A DNA stretch of 9,681 nucleotides from Cycloclasticus sp. (lineage in GTDB: Bacteria; Pseudomonadota; Gammaproteobacteria; Methylococcales; Cycloclasticaceae). A model generated the notes under the pieces. It saw only the letters and a program-made list of their open reading frames with translations, searched no databases and was not told the DNA's origin. Position numbers and translations under genes: made by a program. Positions 1 to 9,681 of the stretch are shown piece by piece; the first letter of the stretch is position 1; each line of letters starts with the position of its first letter. The stretch spans positions 1 to 9,681 of the forward strand of contig JAGPVU010000130.1 in NCBI GenBank assembly GCA_018066825.1, written 5' to 3'.

Positions 1-158
1 GGTATAAATAACCATACCGACTGTAATGATGGTCGTATAGGTGCAATAAAAAGAGCATAAAAAAGCATTTTAAAAATTAATAAAACTACATGTCAGTCAA
101 GTCCAACAACGTATCAAAGGCAACGGCTAAAGGGAATTCTAGCAATACAACGCCAATT
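1..158. other. Intergenic edge downstream of the P-type ATPase
   Basis: AT-rich stretch between the left edge and the stop codon of the minus-strand ATPase. I see no convincing coding region. One plus-strand frame is open from the edge to a TAA at 58-60, but it gives only about 19 unremarkable residues. There are short A/T runs and a directly repeated AGCAT (around 54-67), but no GC-rich stem followed by a T-run, so I cannot assign a terminator for the ATPase. Confidence 0.5.
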
Positions 159-2933
<2,775 letters not shown>

Positions 2934-2939
2934 CCCTTG

Positions 2940-2944
2940 CTCCT
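2940..2944 (-). promoter_or_regulatory. Shine-Dalgarno site of the P-type ATPase
   Basis: On the minus strand AGGAG lies 6 nt before the ATG at 2933. This fixes the start and gives the full Cation_ATPase_N region. The minus-strand promoter is less clear: TATATT-like and TAATCT-like hexamers occur at 2957-2974, but without a good -35 at proper spacing. Confidence 0.7.
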
Positions 2945-3031
2945 GTCATAACGATAAGATTAAACGTAAATATATATTGAAAGGCGGCTTGTTGGTTAGT
3001 TTCTTGATTGAATACTGAGTTAAAAGGATTC

Positions 3032-3060
3032 ATATCAGATTAAGGTTATTAACCTATAAT
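3032..3060 (+). promoter_or_regulatory. Candidate sigma-70 promoter for tamA-tamB
   Basis: A perfect consensus -10 hexamer TATAAT lies at 3055-3060. With a 17-nt spacer the -35 position is ATATCA (3032-3037), a poor match to TTGACA, so the promoter may need an activator or be moderate in strength. Transcription would begin near 3067, leaving a 5' leader of about 55 nt before the preferred tamA start at 3122. Confidence 0.5.
3043..3055. repeat. 13-bp perfect palindrome (possible operator) over the tamA -10 element
   Basis: AGGTTA (3043-3048) and TAACCT (3050-3055) are exact inverted repeats around a single central T. The right arm shares its last T with the first base of the TATAAT hexamer, so a bound dimeric protein would occlude the -10 region. 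No regulator gene is visible in the window, and I do not recognise the half-site as that of a specific family. Confidence 0.4.
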
Positions 3061-3121
3061 ACGTCTTTTTAATAAGTCCTATTTGATGTGGAAAAGGCTG
3101 GGCTTTATTTACGAGACAATA

Positions 3122-4873
3122 ATGTTCGATTATTTGAAAATTAGACGTCGGTTTTTGCTTTGCACTCTATTATGCTGCTTTGTTGGCAGTGCGCAGTCGT
3201 CTGAGATGACTGTTATGGTCGATGTGGTGGGTGCTCCCGAGGGAAAGGCGGCTGTTTTGCAGAGTGGTTTAAGCATTTTTAGGTTAAAAGACAGCGAACG
3301 ACTGACGCCAAGACAGCTTCAGCTGTTACATAAAAAAGCGAAAGAAGAATTAAACGGTATGCTAAAGGTGTATGGTTTTTACCAAGCTAAAATCACCAGC
3401 AAACTAAACCAGCAAGATAAACAGTGGCAGGCAAATTATCAGCTCGATCTAGGCCAACAGGTTCACATCCTCAATGTAGACCTTGTGTTACAAGGCGACG
3501 CGAAAGCAGATGATAAGTTTACAGCCTTATTGTTGGATTTTCCGCTAAAAAAAGGCGCGCCGTTCGATCATGAGGCGTATGAAGCTGCGAAAAAAAAATT
3601 ATTACGCTTAGGTGTTGAGCGTGGTTATTTCGACGCCGAATTAAGCCGTCATACGGTAGAAGTTGACGCCATCACTAATATGGCTGTTGTTAGTCTGCAT
3701 TACAACTCAGGGCCACGCTATACATTTGCCAAGGTGGAATTGCCCGAAACAGTAATAAGTCGAAAGGTTTTAAAAAAACTCATTCCTTTTAAAGCGGGGG
3801 ACCCTTATTTGGCTGGTAAAGTACTGGTGCTTAAAAACAACCTACGAAATGCAATTTACTTCAGTGCTGTTGAGGTGGATGTACTGACTGAACAGAGGCA
3901 AAACGGTGAAGTGGCCTTGGTTGTTAGCCTGGGCGAAGAAAAACAATATAAATATAACGCGGGGCTTGGCTTTGGTACGGATTCAGGGGCAAGATTGAGT
4001 CTAGGTTGGGAGAACCGCTACCTTAATAAGCAAGGCCATCGTTTAAGTGCGGCTTCACGGCTGTCACAAATCGGTAATAGCGTATCAATAGATTATCAAA
4101 TGCCCCTATTAAGTGGCATGGTTTCCGATATTGGCTTTAATGCTGAATTTAAAAATGAAGACACCGACAGCGTACAAAGCCGTTCATTTGCATTTGGTAG
4201 TTACTATAAGGCTAAACGTTGGGGTTGGAGTGAAACGGGTGGACTTAAAGTGTTGAGTGAAAACTTTGACGTCTCTGATGACGCCAATACATCGACTTTG
4301 TTGATACCGAATATTGCTTGGACTAGAACCTGGGCTGACGATAGCATCTACACCCAGCAAGGCGGTAAAGTATCGCTATCATTATCTGGCGCGAGTGAGG
4401 CGTTGTTATCAGATACGAGTTTTGCACAAGCAGTCTTAAGGGGGAAATACATTCATTCGGTGAGCGAGAATGGGCGACTGATAACACGTGCTAGTGTGGG
4501 CGCGACGGAGACCACTAATTTTGAAAAACTACCGAGTTCGTTGCGCTTTTTTGCCGGTGGTGATAGTAGCATTCGTGGTTTTGACTATCAGTCACTGGGC
4601 CCGTTGGGCGATGATGGAGAAGTCGAGGGTGGACGCTACCTAGCCACGGGTAGTGTGGAGTATGAAAATATGTTTATGGGTAAATGGGGCGCTGCAGTAT
4701 TTACTGATTTTGGTAACGCCTATAACAGTTTAAGCGAGCCTATAGAATATAGCGTGGGTGTAGGGGTGCGTTGGCGTTCACCAATCGGTTTGATTCGATT
4801 TGATATAGCAAAAGCGCTGTCCGATAACGATAACGGCATCGGTTTTCACCTGGTGATTGGGCCTGATTTATGA
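3122..4873 (+). CDS. tamA: Translocation and assembly module outer-membrane subunit TamA (Omp85 family)
   Basis: Outer-membrane Omp85/BamA-family protein that works with TamB in outer-membrane biogenesis (assembly of some beta-barrel proteins and, from TamB work, lipid homeostasis). From the ATG at 3122 it has 583 residues, close to the 577 of E. coli TamA. It starts with a Sec signal peptide: basic KIRRR (6-10), hydrophobic core (11-23), cleavage near residue 26. Three POTRA domains follow (about 29-110, 111-197, 198-272), then a beta-barrel (about 276-583). The Omp85 signature is seen as SSIRGF (482-487), the conserved loop-6 RGF/RGY motif, and the protein ends in IGPDL, like other TamA proteins. 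Start choice: TTG at 3083 and ATG at 3086 are in frame upstream, but they add 12-13 residues in front of a normal signal peptide and lack an SD; 3122 has a weak GAG 6 nt upstream. The stop overlaps the tamB start. Confidence 0.93.
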   Translation: MFDYLKIRRRFLLCTLLCCFVGSAQSSEMTVMVDVVGAPEGKAAVLQSGLSIFRLKDSERLTPRQLQLLHKKAKEELNGMLKVYGFYQAKITSKLNQQDKQWQANYQLDLGQQVHILNVDLVLQGDAKADDKFTALLLDFPLKKGAPFDHEAYEAAKKKLLRLGVERGYFDAELSRHTVEVDAITNMAVVSLHYNSGPRYTFAKVELPETVISRKVLKKLIPFKAGDPYLAGKVLVLKNNLRNAIYFSAVEVDVLTEQRQNGEVALVVSLGEEKQYKYNAGLGFGTDSGARLSLGWENRYLNKQGHRLSAASRLSQIGNSVSIDYQMPLLSGMVSDIGFNAEFKNEDTDSVQSRSFAFGSYYKAKRWGWSETGGLKVLSENFDVSDDANTSTLLIPNIAWTRTWADDSIYTQQGGKVSLSLSGASEALLSDTSFAQAVLRGKYIHSVSENGRLITRASVGATETTNFEKLPSSLRFFAGGDSSIRGFDYQSLGPLGDDGEVEGGRYLATGSVEYENMFMGKWGAAVFTDFGNAYNSLSEPIEYSVGVGVRWRSPIGLIRFDIAKALSDNDNGIGFHLVIGPDL

Positions 4874-7800
4874 TCCGTCGTTTACTCGTAATAATCGTTG
4901 TTCTTATTGCTTTATTGGCAGGGCTTATAACGTGGTTGTTGACGACGGAATACGGTTTTTCAACATCCATGTCGCTAGCACAACGCTGGACGCCAGGCCT
5001 AAGCATACAAGAGGTATCGGGACGTTTAAACCAATCTGCCACGTTGGAGGGTATCGTTTATCGTGTTGATGATGAGGAGAGCTATCAAGTTGATAGCCTA
5101 AGCATTCGCTTGTCACCCTTAGCCTTATTGCGTGGTCGCCTAATCGTTGACCAGTTATTTCTAGATGGGCTTGAGTTGACAGAGGGTAAGGCCGCGGAGG
5201 GCACAACCTTCCAGCTGCCGGAGTTGGTACTGCCGATACCGATTAGTATTACCGATTTACGCCTTAGACGGGTAACACGGTTAAACGAATTGTCACAACG
5301 CACTACGCTAGTCAGCGAGTTGTCTGCTTCGTTGGCGGCATCGGGACAACAGGTAGTCGTCAAAAAGTTACGGGTTCAGACCGATGATACAACTGGTTTT
5401 GACGCGGAAGGAACGCTTGCGTTTAACGGCACTGATACAACTGATCTCACTTATCGCTGGCATATAATGAATAACGGCAAAGTAATATCGGCTCAAGGTC
5501 ATATCAAAGGTAATGTAGCCGAATTGCTGATTAATCAACAGATTTTGGAACCGTTTAAATCGACTCAAACAATTAAAGCAACCAAATTACTCAGTGATTT
5601 AACGTGGGAGGCGCAAGCCAAGCTAGTGGGTTTGATCTTGTCCGATTTAGCCGGTGCACAACAAGGCAAGCTAACAAAGGCCACGCTAATAGCCAACGGT
5701 AATAAACGGCAGGCGACGTTAACGCTGCAGGGGGAACTGGCGGAGCATGCATTGGAAGATTTTACGTTAGCGATTGAGGCGAATAGCGATGCACTGGATA
5801 AATGGGCTGTTAATGCACAATTACGTTCTTCAAATAAGGCGAAACTTGCGTTGGCAGGCACGCTACAGGCACCGTTTGATGCGCTGAAAATTGATATAGA
5901 TGGTCGTTGGCAGGAATTATTCTGGCCGATGAATAAAGGTGAGGGTTTTTTACATAGCCGCAAGGGGCAATTTTTACTGCAGGGCGAAGCTGATCAATAT
6001 CGTGTTAAAGCCTCGGGTGACCTGGCGCTAGATCAACAACAGACGACTTTTTCGACAGACATTGTTGCAACAACAGAGCGTTTAATACTCAAGCAGTTTG
6101 AGCTTAAAGGACTCGATGGCGTAACAACTGCAAGCGGTGAAGTACAACTTAACTCAGATGAACCGGTGTACCAGCTGCAAGCCATGTTAAATAAGTTAAC
6201 TATTCCTAGCGCCTTGAGTGGGCGCTCGATAGTAATTAATGAAGGCACTGTGAGTCTATCGGGCACGATGAGCGCGCCAATGTTAACAGCACAGGCAGAC
6301 GTTGTAGTTGACGCTAAAGACGTTAATATTTCCTTGTCATCTCGGCTTGATGCGGCGGGTAACAATAAATTTGATCTGCTCGCCAAGACAGGCAAAGGAT
6401 TAGCTAAATTTAACGGTTCGGCGAAATGGACTGACCTTTTTAAAATGAATGGCGTTGTTACTTTAACTAAATTTGACCCTGCTTTATTGGCGAAAGATTG
6501 GCCGGGAGTGCTGTCTGGTGGTTGGCAGATGAGCGTATCAGAACAAGTTGAACAAGGCTTTGACGTTAAAGTTGATGGTTTAACAGTGGCTGGCACCTTA
6601 AGGCAGCGAACGCTAAAAATATTGGCGGATGCTAATTATCTAAACGGCCACTTTATTGTACCTTCGCTACAAATTAATACAGCTCAATCAGTGGTTAGAG
6701 CCAAAGGCCATTTAAAAGACCAATTGGACTTTAACTGGTCGATAGATTCTCCGAGTCTAGCCGATTTTCACCCCGATTTGACTGGGCAGTTACAGGCCAG
6801 CGGCACGCTCTTAGGTGACGCGACTGAACCGTCGATACGCGCTAAAATACGGGGTAAAAACATCACCTATAGCGACTATGTCCAGCTTGGAACAGTTGAT
6901 TCTGATGTGCGTATGGAAATGCTTGAAACCGGCCGAATTGACACCACAGTTAATTTCTTGGGCTTATCGGTTAATGATGTGCATGATATAAACGGGACCT
7001 TGGCGATTACTGGTCGACTAGATGATCACACTATCGCGATACAGGCGAACGATAAAAAATCAACCGTTTCTGCCCGAGCATTCGGTGGTTTTGCCAAGCA
7101 ACAATGGCAAGGAAAGTTTAATCAACTTCAAATAACCCAAGGTGATAAGACGCCATGGCAAGCAGATAAATTTGGAACGATTGTGCTTACTAAAAACAGC
7201 GCGAACATAGCGCAACATTGCTTACAAGCTGATCTTAGTCGTTTCTGTTTGCAAGCCCGTTATGCAGATACAGGGCATTGGCAAAGTCAATTTGACCTAA
7301 CTGCGATCCCAGTTAATTTTGCACAAGCTTATAGCAACTTTATTACCCCCTTACACGGTGAATTAATTGGCAATATTAAGCTGAACGGCTATGAATCTTA
7401 CCCCACAGATGGCAGTGGCCAACTGAGTGTGCAAGATGCGCGTGTTTTAGTGTCTGGTGCGGAAGAAACAGAGAAAAAATTTATCGTATTAAACGAGCTA
7501 AATTTGTCTTATCAATTAAACGAAAGTAAAAGTTTTATTGATGTTATTTTGGCGCCGGATTTACCAGGCGTTAGCCCGCTAACAGGGCGGTTGATGATGG
7601 CGGATATCAAAACCGTTTTGCTGAACCCTGAAAAGTCATCCCTATCAGGTTATTTAAAAACTGCGGTTGATGACTTATCTGTTATCGATTCCTTGCACAC
7701 CGATTATGATAAGTTAAAGGGGCAACTTAAGTTGGATCTTACCGTGTCAGGAACGGTTAAAAATGCCTCCATTAATGGCCAGCTTGCGCTGATTGATGGG

Positions 7801-8892
7801 CAGGTGTATTTACCCCGTTTAGGTTTGAGTTTAGAAGACCTGAATATAGCGGCAACCGGTGATGTATCGAAGGGTATTACACTTGATTATCGTTTTAAAT
7901 CAGGAAAAGGTCAGTTAACAGGGGCTGCACAGGTCAAAAATTCAACCCAAGGTTGGAACCTGGTTAGTTCGCTTAAGGGCGAAAATATTGAGGTAGTAAA
8001 CCTACCCGAAGCCTACGTGATCGCTTCGCCTGATTTGCTGTTTAAGTTGAACGCTAAAACCTCACAGTTATCTGGCTCGGTTAGGGTGCCAACAGCAGAG
8101 TTGGTGCCGGTGCAGTTTAATGCCTCGGTCACAGCCAGTGACGACGTGGTAATTATTAATGGCCCGGTGCAAAAAGAAGAGCGGTCTGTAGCAACTGACT
8201 TTAACGTAAACCTATCGTTAGGCGATAAAGTTAAGGTCAATGGCCTAGGATTTGAAGGTCGATTAACGGGCAAATTATTAGTCAGTGGGAACAGCAAAAA
8301 ACTGTTATTGGGTACTGGCGATATCTTCATTAAAGACGGCAGTTATGAAGCCTATGGACAAAAATTAGACATTGATAACGGGAAAATACAGTTTGCCGGT
8401 GACGCCATAGAAAACCCTAACTTAGACATTAAAGCGACCAGAAAAAGTGGCAAGGTAGTGGCAGGATTACAACTGACGGGCACCGTAGATGACCCATTAA
8501 TCGCTCTTTTTTCGCGCCCGTCGATGAGCGATGACGATATCTTGTCGTACTTGATGATTGGTCGGCCGTTGGCTGGCGCTTCCGCAGCCGATGCCGCGAT
8601 GCTTGCTTCAGCCGCCACTGGCTTGGGTATTAAGGGCGGTAATATGTTGGGCGAACAAATTGCTAGCACCTTTGGATTAGATTCGTTTGGTATTAACGGT
8701 AACGGGGGCGACGATACCGCCTTACAGATCGGTAAGTACCTCTCGCCTAAATTATATTTAAGCTACGGTATTGGCTTGTTTGAACCGGTTAGCACGGTTA
8801 ATTTAAACTACGAATTGAATGAAAACTGGTCAGTAAAAACGGAGTCGGGTGTAGAAACAGGGGTCGATATTCTATATAGCCGAGAAAGATGA
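4870..8892 (+). CDS. tamB: Translocation and assembly module inner-membrane-anchored protein TamB (AsmA-like / DUF490)
   Basis: Large periplasm-spanning partner of TamA. Family knowledge: TamB-like proteins form a long beta-taco groove bridging inner and outer membranes and are implicated in phospholipid transport and outer-membrane protein assembly. The 1340 residues are slightly longer than E. coli TamB (about 1259). An uncleaved N-terminal signal anchor is seen at about 5-24, after RR at 3-4. The middle consists of repeated short beta-strand segments with alternating hydrophobic residues, typical of AsmA-like proteins. The C-terminal DUF490 domain (about 1000-1340) carries recognisable family blocks: SDDDILSYLMIGRPL (1220-1234), GKYLSPKLYLSYGIGLFEP (1288-1306) and the terminal GVDILYSRER. 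The only two cysteines are C784 and C793. The ATG overlaps the tamA stop as ATGA, and no strong SD precedes it, so reinitiation after tamA translation is likely and would balance the two subunits. Confidence 0.95.
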   Translation: MIRRLLVIIVVLIALLAGLITWLLTTEYGFSTSMSLAQRWTPGLSIQEVSGRLNQSATLEGIVYRVDDEESYQVDSLSIRLSPLALLRGRLIVDQLFLDGLELTEGKAAEGTTFQLPELVLPIPISITDLRLRRVTRLNELSQRTTLVSELSASLAASGQQVVVKKLRVQTDDTTGFDAEGTLAFNGTDTTDLTYRWHIMNNGKVISAQGHIKGNVAELLINQQILEPFKSTQTIKATKLLSDLTWEAQAKLVGLILSDLAGAQQGKLTKATLIANGNKRQATLTLQGELAEHALEDFTLAIEANSDALDKWAVNAQLRSSNKAKLALAGTLQAPFDALKIDIDGRWQELFWPMNKGEGFLHSRKGQFLLQGEADQYRVKASGDLALDQQQTTFSTDIVATTERLILKQFELKGLDGVTTASGEVQLNSDEPVYQLQAMLNKLTIPSALSGRSIVINEGTVSLSGTMSAPMLTAQADVVVDAKDVNISLSSRLDAAGNNKFDLLAKTGKGLAKFNGSAKWTDLFKMNGVVTLTKFDPALLAKDWPGVLSGGWQMSVSEQVEQGFDVKVDGLTVAGTLRQRTLKILADANYLNGHFIVPSLQINTAQSVVRAKGHLKDQLDFNWSIDSPSLADFHPDLTGQLQASGTLLGDATEPSIRAKIRGKNITYSDYVQLGTVDSDVRMEMLETGRIDTTVNFLGLSVNDVHDINGTLAITGRLDDHTIAIQANDKKSTVSARAFGGFAKQQWQGKFNQLQITQGDKTPWQADKFGTIVLTKNSANIAQHCLQADLSRFCLQARYADTGHWQSQFDLTAIPVNFAQAYSNFITPLHGELIGNIKLNGYESYPTDGSGQLSVQDARVLVSGAEETEKKFIVLNELNLSYQLNESKSFIDVILAPDLPGVSPLTGRLMMADIKTVLLNPEKSSLSGYLKTAVDDLSVIDSLHTDYDKLKGQLKLDLTVSGTVKNASINGQLALIDGQVYLPRLGLSLEDLNIAATGDVSKGITLDYRFKSGKGQLTGAAQVKNSTQGWNLVSSLKGENIEVVNLPEAYVIASPDLLFKLNAKTSQLSGSVRVPTAELVPVQFNASVTASDDVVIINGPVQKEERSVATDFNVNLSLGDKVKVNGLGFEGRLTGKLLVSGNSKKLLLGTGDIFIKDGSYEAYGQKLDIDNGKIQFAGDAIENPNLDIKATRKSGKVVAGLQLTGTVDDPLIALFSRPSMSDDDILSYLMIGRPLAGASAADAAMLASAATGLGIKGGNMLGEQIASTFGLDSFGINGNGGDDTALQIGKYLSPKLYLSYGIGLFEPVSTVNLNYELNENWSVKTESGVETGVDILYSRER

Positions 8893-8904
8893 GCTGGATC
8901 AGAT

Positions 8905-8974
8905 TGAATGTCCTTAGACATAGACTTTTTGTGGCCCCTGTGGTTTTATAAAAAACAACAACAGGATCCATTCA
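8905..8974. repeat. Composite inverted repeat in the tamB / small-protein gap
   Basis: TGAATG (8905-8910) and CATTCA (8969-8974) are exact inverted repeats. Inside them CCTGT (8937-8941) and ACAGG (8961-8965) form another pair around an AT-rich segment containing TATAAA (8947-8952). TATAAA could serve as the -10 for the next gene, with TAGACT (8921-8926) as a poor -35 at a long 20-nt spacing. Long spacers are typical of MerR-family promoters, but I see no MerR-type dyad in this spacer. Confidence 0.25.
8908..8930 (+). terminator. Weak candidate Rho-independent terminator after tamB
   Basis: ATGTC (8908-8912) and GACAT (8917-8921) form a 5-bp stem with a 4-nt CTTA loop, followed 4 nt later by five T residues (8926-8930). 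The position just after the tamB stop is right, but the stem is short and AT-rich, so termination would probably be partial. Confidence 0.3.
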
Positions 8975-8984
8975 GAACGAAGGC

Positions 8985-9326
8985 ATGAAAAAAAACCTAT
9001 TAACCGTCTTGATATTGATTATTATCAGCTCGCCCGTGGCTTCTGCGTTTAGCCATTGTTCGGGTATGCAGACAAGTCATGCTGAGTCGATGTCGGAGAT
9101 GATGGACCATCAGACTATGGCGATGGACATAATGAGCGACACAACTGACGGCTGCGACTGCGATGTAACAATGGATTGCGCAGGGCATGCTAGCGCCTAT
9201 GTTACCCCCCATGCTGTTGGCACAAGTCATATGCGTTTATTGGTTAAGCTAAACCCGCTTAATCGTCAGTTCCCTCAAAGTACCAGCTACTCCCCAGAAA
9301 TCAAACCACCCTGTTTAGTCGTTTAA
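8985..9326 (+). CDS. Small secreted Cys/His/Met-rich protein, candidate metal-sensing leader of an efflux operon
   Basis: 113 residues with a clear Sec signal peptide (KK at 2-3, hydrophobic core 5-14, cleavage after ASA at 19-21). The mature part is small and unusually rich in soft-metal ligands: Cys at 25, 57, 59, 65 and 110; His at 24, 32, 42, 68, 76 and 82; and nine Met. Groupings include HC (24-25) and a CxC followed by C65 and H68. This pattern suggests Cu+/Ag+ binding in the periplasm or at the translocon. The C-terminus reads EIKPPCLVV, with Pro-Pro-Cys four codons before the stop. The next gene on the same strand is a TolC-family efflux factor, which fits a metal-resistance operon. 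The start is forced by an upstream in-frame stop at 8949, yet the only SD (GAAGG, 8979-8983) ends 1 nt from the ATG, so initiation may be weak. The family is not firmly recognised; it resembles DUF2946/CopL-type small copper proteins in composition and context only. Confidence 0.75.
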   Translation: MKKNLLTVLILIIISSPVASAFSHCSGMQTSHAESMSEMMDHQTMAMDIMSDTTDGCDCDVTMDCAGHASAYVTPHAVGTSHMRLLVKLNPLNRQFPQSTSYSPEIKPPCLVV

Positions 9327-9331
9327 CAGGG
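9309..9331 (+). promoter_or_regulatory. Stem-loop spanning the leader-gene stop codon
   Basis: CCCTGTT (9309-9315), which contains the Pro109 and Cys110 codons, is perfectly complementary to AACAGGG (9325-9331), which contains the last two bases of the TAA stop (9324-9326). The loop is 9 nt. No T-run follows, so this is not a classic terminator. The right arm can alternatively pair with a downstream segment at 9397-9403, which suggests a regulatory hairpin. Confidence 0.45.
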
Positions 9332-9395
9332 GGCAGTTCGCCTATCGTTTACGTGGTTATTCTTAATATCTTAGTGAGCGTTTAATTCAGTCTAT

Positions 9396-9447
9396 TCCCC
9401 TGTCGAATATTTTAATGCTAACGCGTTATCACTACGATTTATGGGGA
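9396..9447 (+). promoter_or_regulatory. Possible SD-sequestering element before the TolC-family gene
   Basis: TCCCC (9396-9400) is complementary to GGGGA (9443-9447), the only Shine-Dalgarno-like sequence before the ATG at 9452. The pair has 5 bp and a 42-nt loop, so it is weak alone. The same C-rich segment, extended to CCCCTGT (9397-9403), can instead pair over 7 bp with ACAGGGG (9326-9332) at the leader stop codon. A 10-bp palindrome TAACGCGTTA (9419-9428) lies inside the loop; its role is unknown. Confidence 0.35.
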
Positions 9448-9451
9448 CCTT

Positions 9452-9681
9452 ATGGCTTTACTTAACAAATTTATTTTCTTACTGCTGCTTTGTTTACTCA
9501 GCGGCACTACCTATGGGCAAACGGCTGAGACATTAACGCTACAAAAAGCTTTACAACTAGCGGTTGAAAACAACCCAAGCCTTGCTGAAATGCAAGCACG
9601 TTCGGATGCAATGGCGGATATCCCATCTCAACTGGCAACGTTGCCCGATCCGATAGTTAGTCTGAATGCATTAAATTTACC
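9452..9681 (+). CDS. TolC/CusC-family outer-membrane efflux protein (5' part, runs off the window)
   Basis: Only the first 76 codons are present; the reading frame is open to the right edge. The encoded N-terminus has a signal peptide (hydrophobic 7-17, likely cleavage after TTYG at 19-22). It is followed by the usual start of an outer-membrane efflux repeat, LTLQKALQLAVENNPSLAEM (28-47), and by LPDPIVSLNALNL (64-76), a block common in the heavy-metal RND-associated branch of TolC-like proteins. Such proteins form the trimeric outer-membrane channel of tripartite efflux pumps. With the Cys/His/Met-rich protein just upstream, a copper/silver-type CusCBA-like system is the best guess, with the membrane-fusion and RND genes expected beyond the window. 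There is no lipobox Cys, unlike E. coli CusC. GGGGA (9443-9447) is the SD, 4 nt from the ATG. Confidence 0.85.
   Translation, partial: MALLNKFIFLLLLCLLSGTTYGQTAETLTLQKALQLAVENNPSLAEMQARSDAMADIPSQLATLPDPIVSLNALNL

Noticed and set aside
1..60. Open plus-strand frame from the left edge to TAA at 58-60, possible tail of a gene
   Set aside because: Only about 19 codons, with no recognisable C-terminal motif. Too short to support a partial CDS.
3083..3121. Upstream TTG (3083) or ATG (3086) as the tamA start
   Set aside because: Either would place 24-25 residues before the hydrophobic core of an otherwise normal signal peptide, and neither has an SD. The ATG at 3122 gives a typical signal peptide and family length.
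6033..6596. Minus-strand open frame of 187 codons inside tamB, and other antisense frames in tamB of up to 132 codons
   Set aside because: They sit opposite the well-supported tamB reading frame. Composition is Ser/Leu/Pro/Asn-rich as expected for reverse-frame noise, with no motif.
9309..9345. Rho-independent terminator after the small leader gene
   Set aside because: A 7-bp stem exists but no T-run follows; the downstream sequence is GGCAGTTCGCC. It is more consistent with a regulatory hairpin within a shared transcript.
9441..9460. ATG at 9441 as a start for the TolC-family gene or a tiny ORF
   Set aside because: It is out of frame with the TolC-family sequence, and its GGGG is better read as part of the SD for the ATG at 9452.

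Overview
The window looks like chromosomal DNA of a Gram-negative proteobacterium, most likely an aquatic or marine gammaproteobacterium. The evidence is an adjacent tamA-tamB pair for outer-membrane biogenesis, a TolC-family outer-membrane factor, and slightly AT-rich base composition that is uniform by eye. I cannot name the genus from sequence alone. I saw no rRNA, tRNA, CRISPR array, insertion sequence or integration scar.

Layout: (1) Positions 1-158 are a gene-free edge. (2) On the minus strand, 159-2933 encodes a complete P2-type cation-transporting ATPase of 924 aa with all catalytic motifs. (3) A divergent intergenic region (2934-3121) carries a good SD for the ATPase and, on the plus strand, a consensus -10 hexamer overlapped by a perfect 13-bp palindrome. 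(4) tamA (583 aa with the preferred start) and tamB (1340 aa) follow on the plus strand and overlap by ATGA, so they are a translationally coupled operon. Their products form the inner-to-outer membrane TAM complex. (5) A short gap with a weak hairpin plus T-run separates tamB from a 113-aa secreted protein rich in Cys, His and Met. (6) After a 125-bp gap a TolC/CusC-like outer-membrane factor begins and runs off the right edge. Genes 5 and 6 look like the start of a heavy-metal (copper/silver type) RND efflux operon.

The most interesting part is 8985-9460. The small protein has Cys/His clusters suited to metal binding and ends in Lys-Pro-Pro-Cys a few codons before its stop. The RNA covering those codons can form a hairpin with the stop-codon region. 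That region can instead pair with a downstream CCCCUGU, and the same C-rich segment can also pair with the Shine-Dalgarno sequence of the TolC-family gene. This is what a translational-attenuation switch would look like, with the nascent metal-binding leader peptide controlling expression of the efflux gene. It resembles in principle the DUF2946-type copper-responsive leader proteins (CutF, CruR). The pairings are visible in the sequence; the mechanism is inference.
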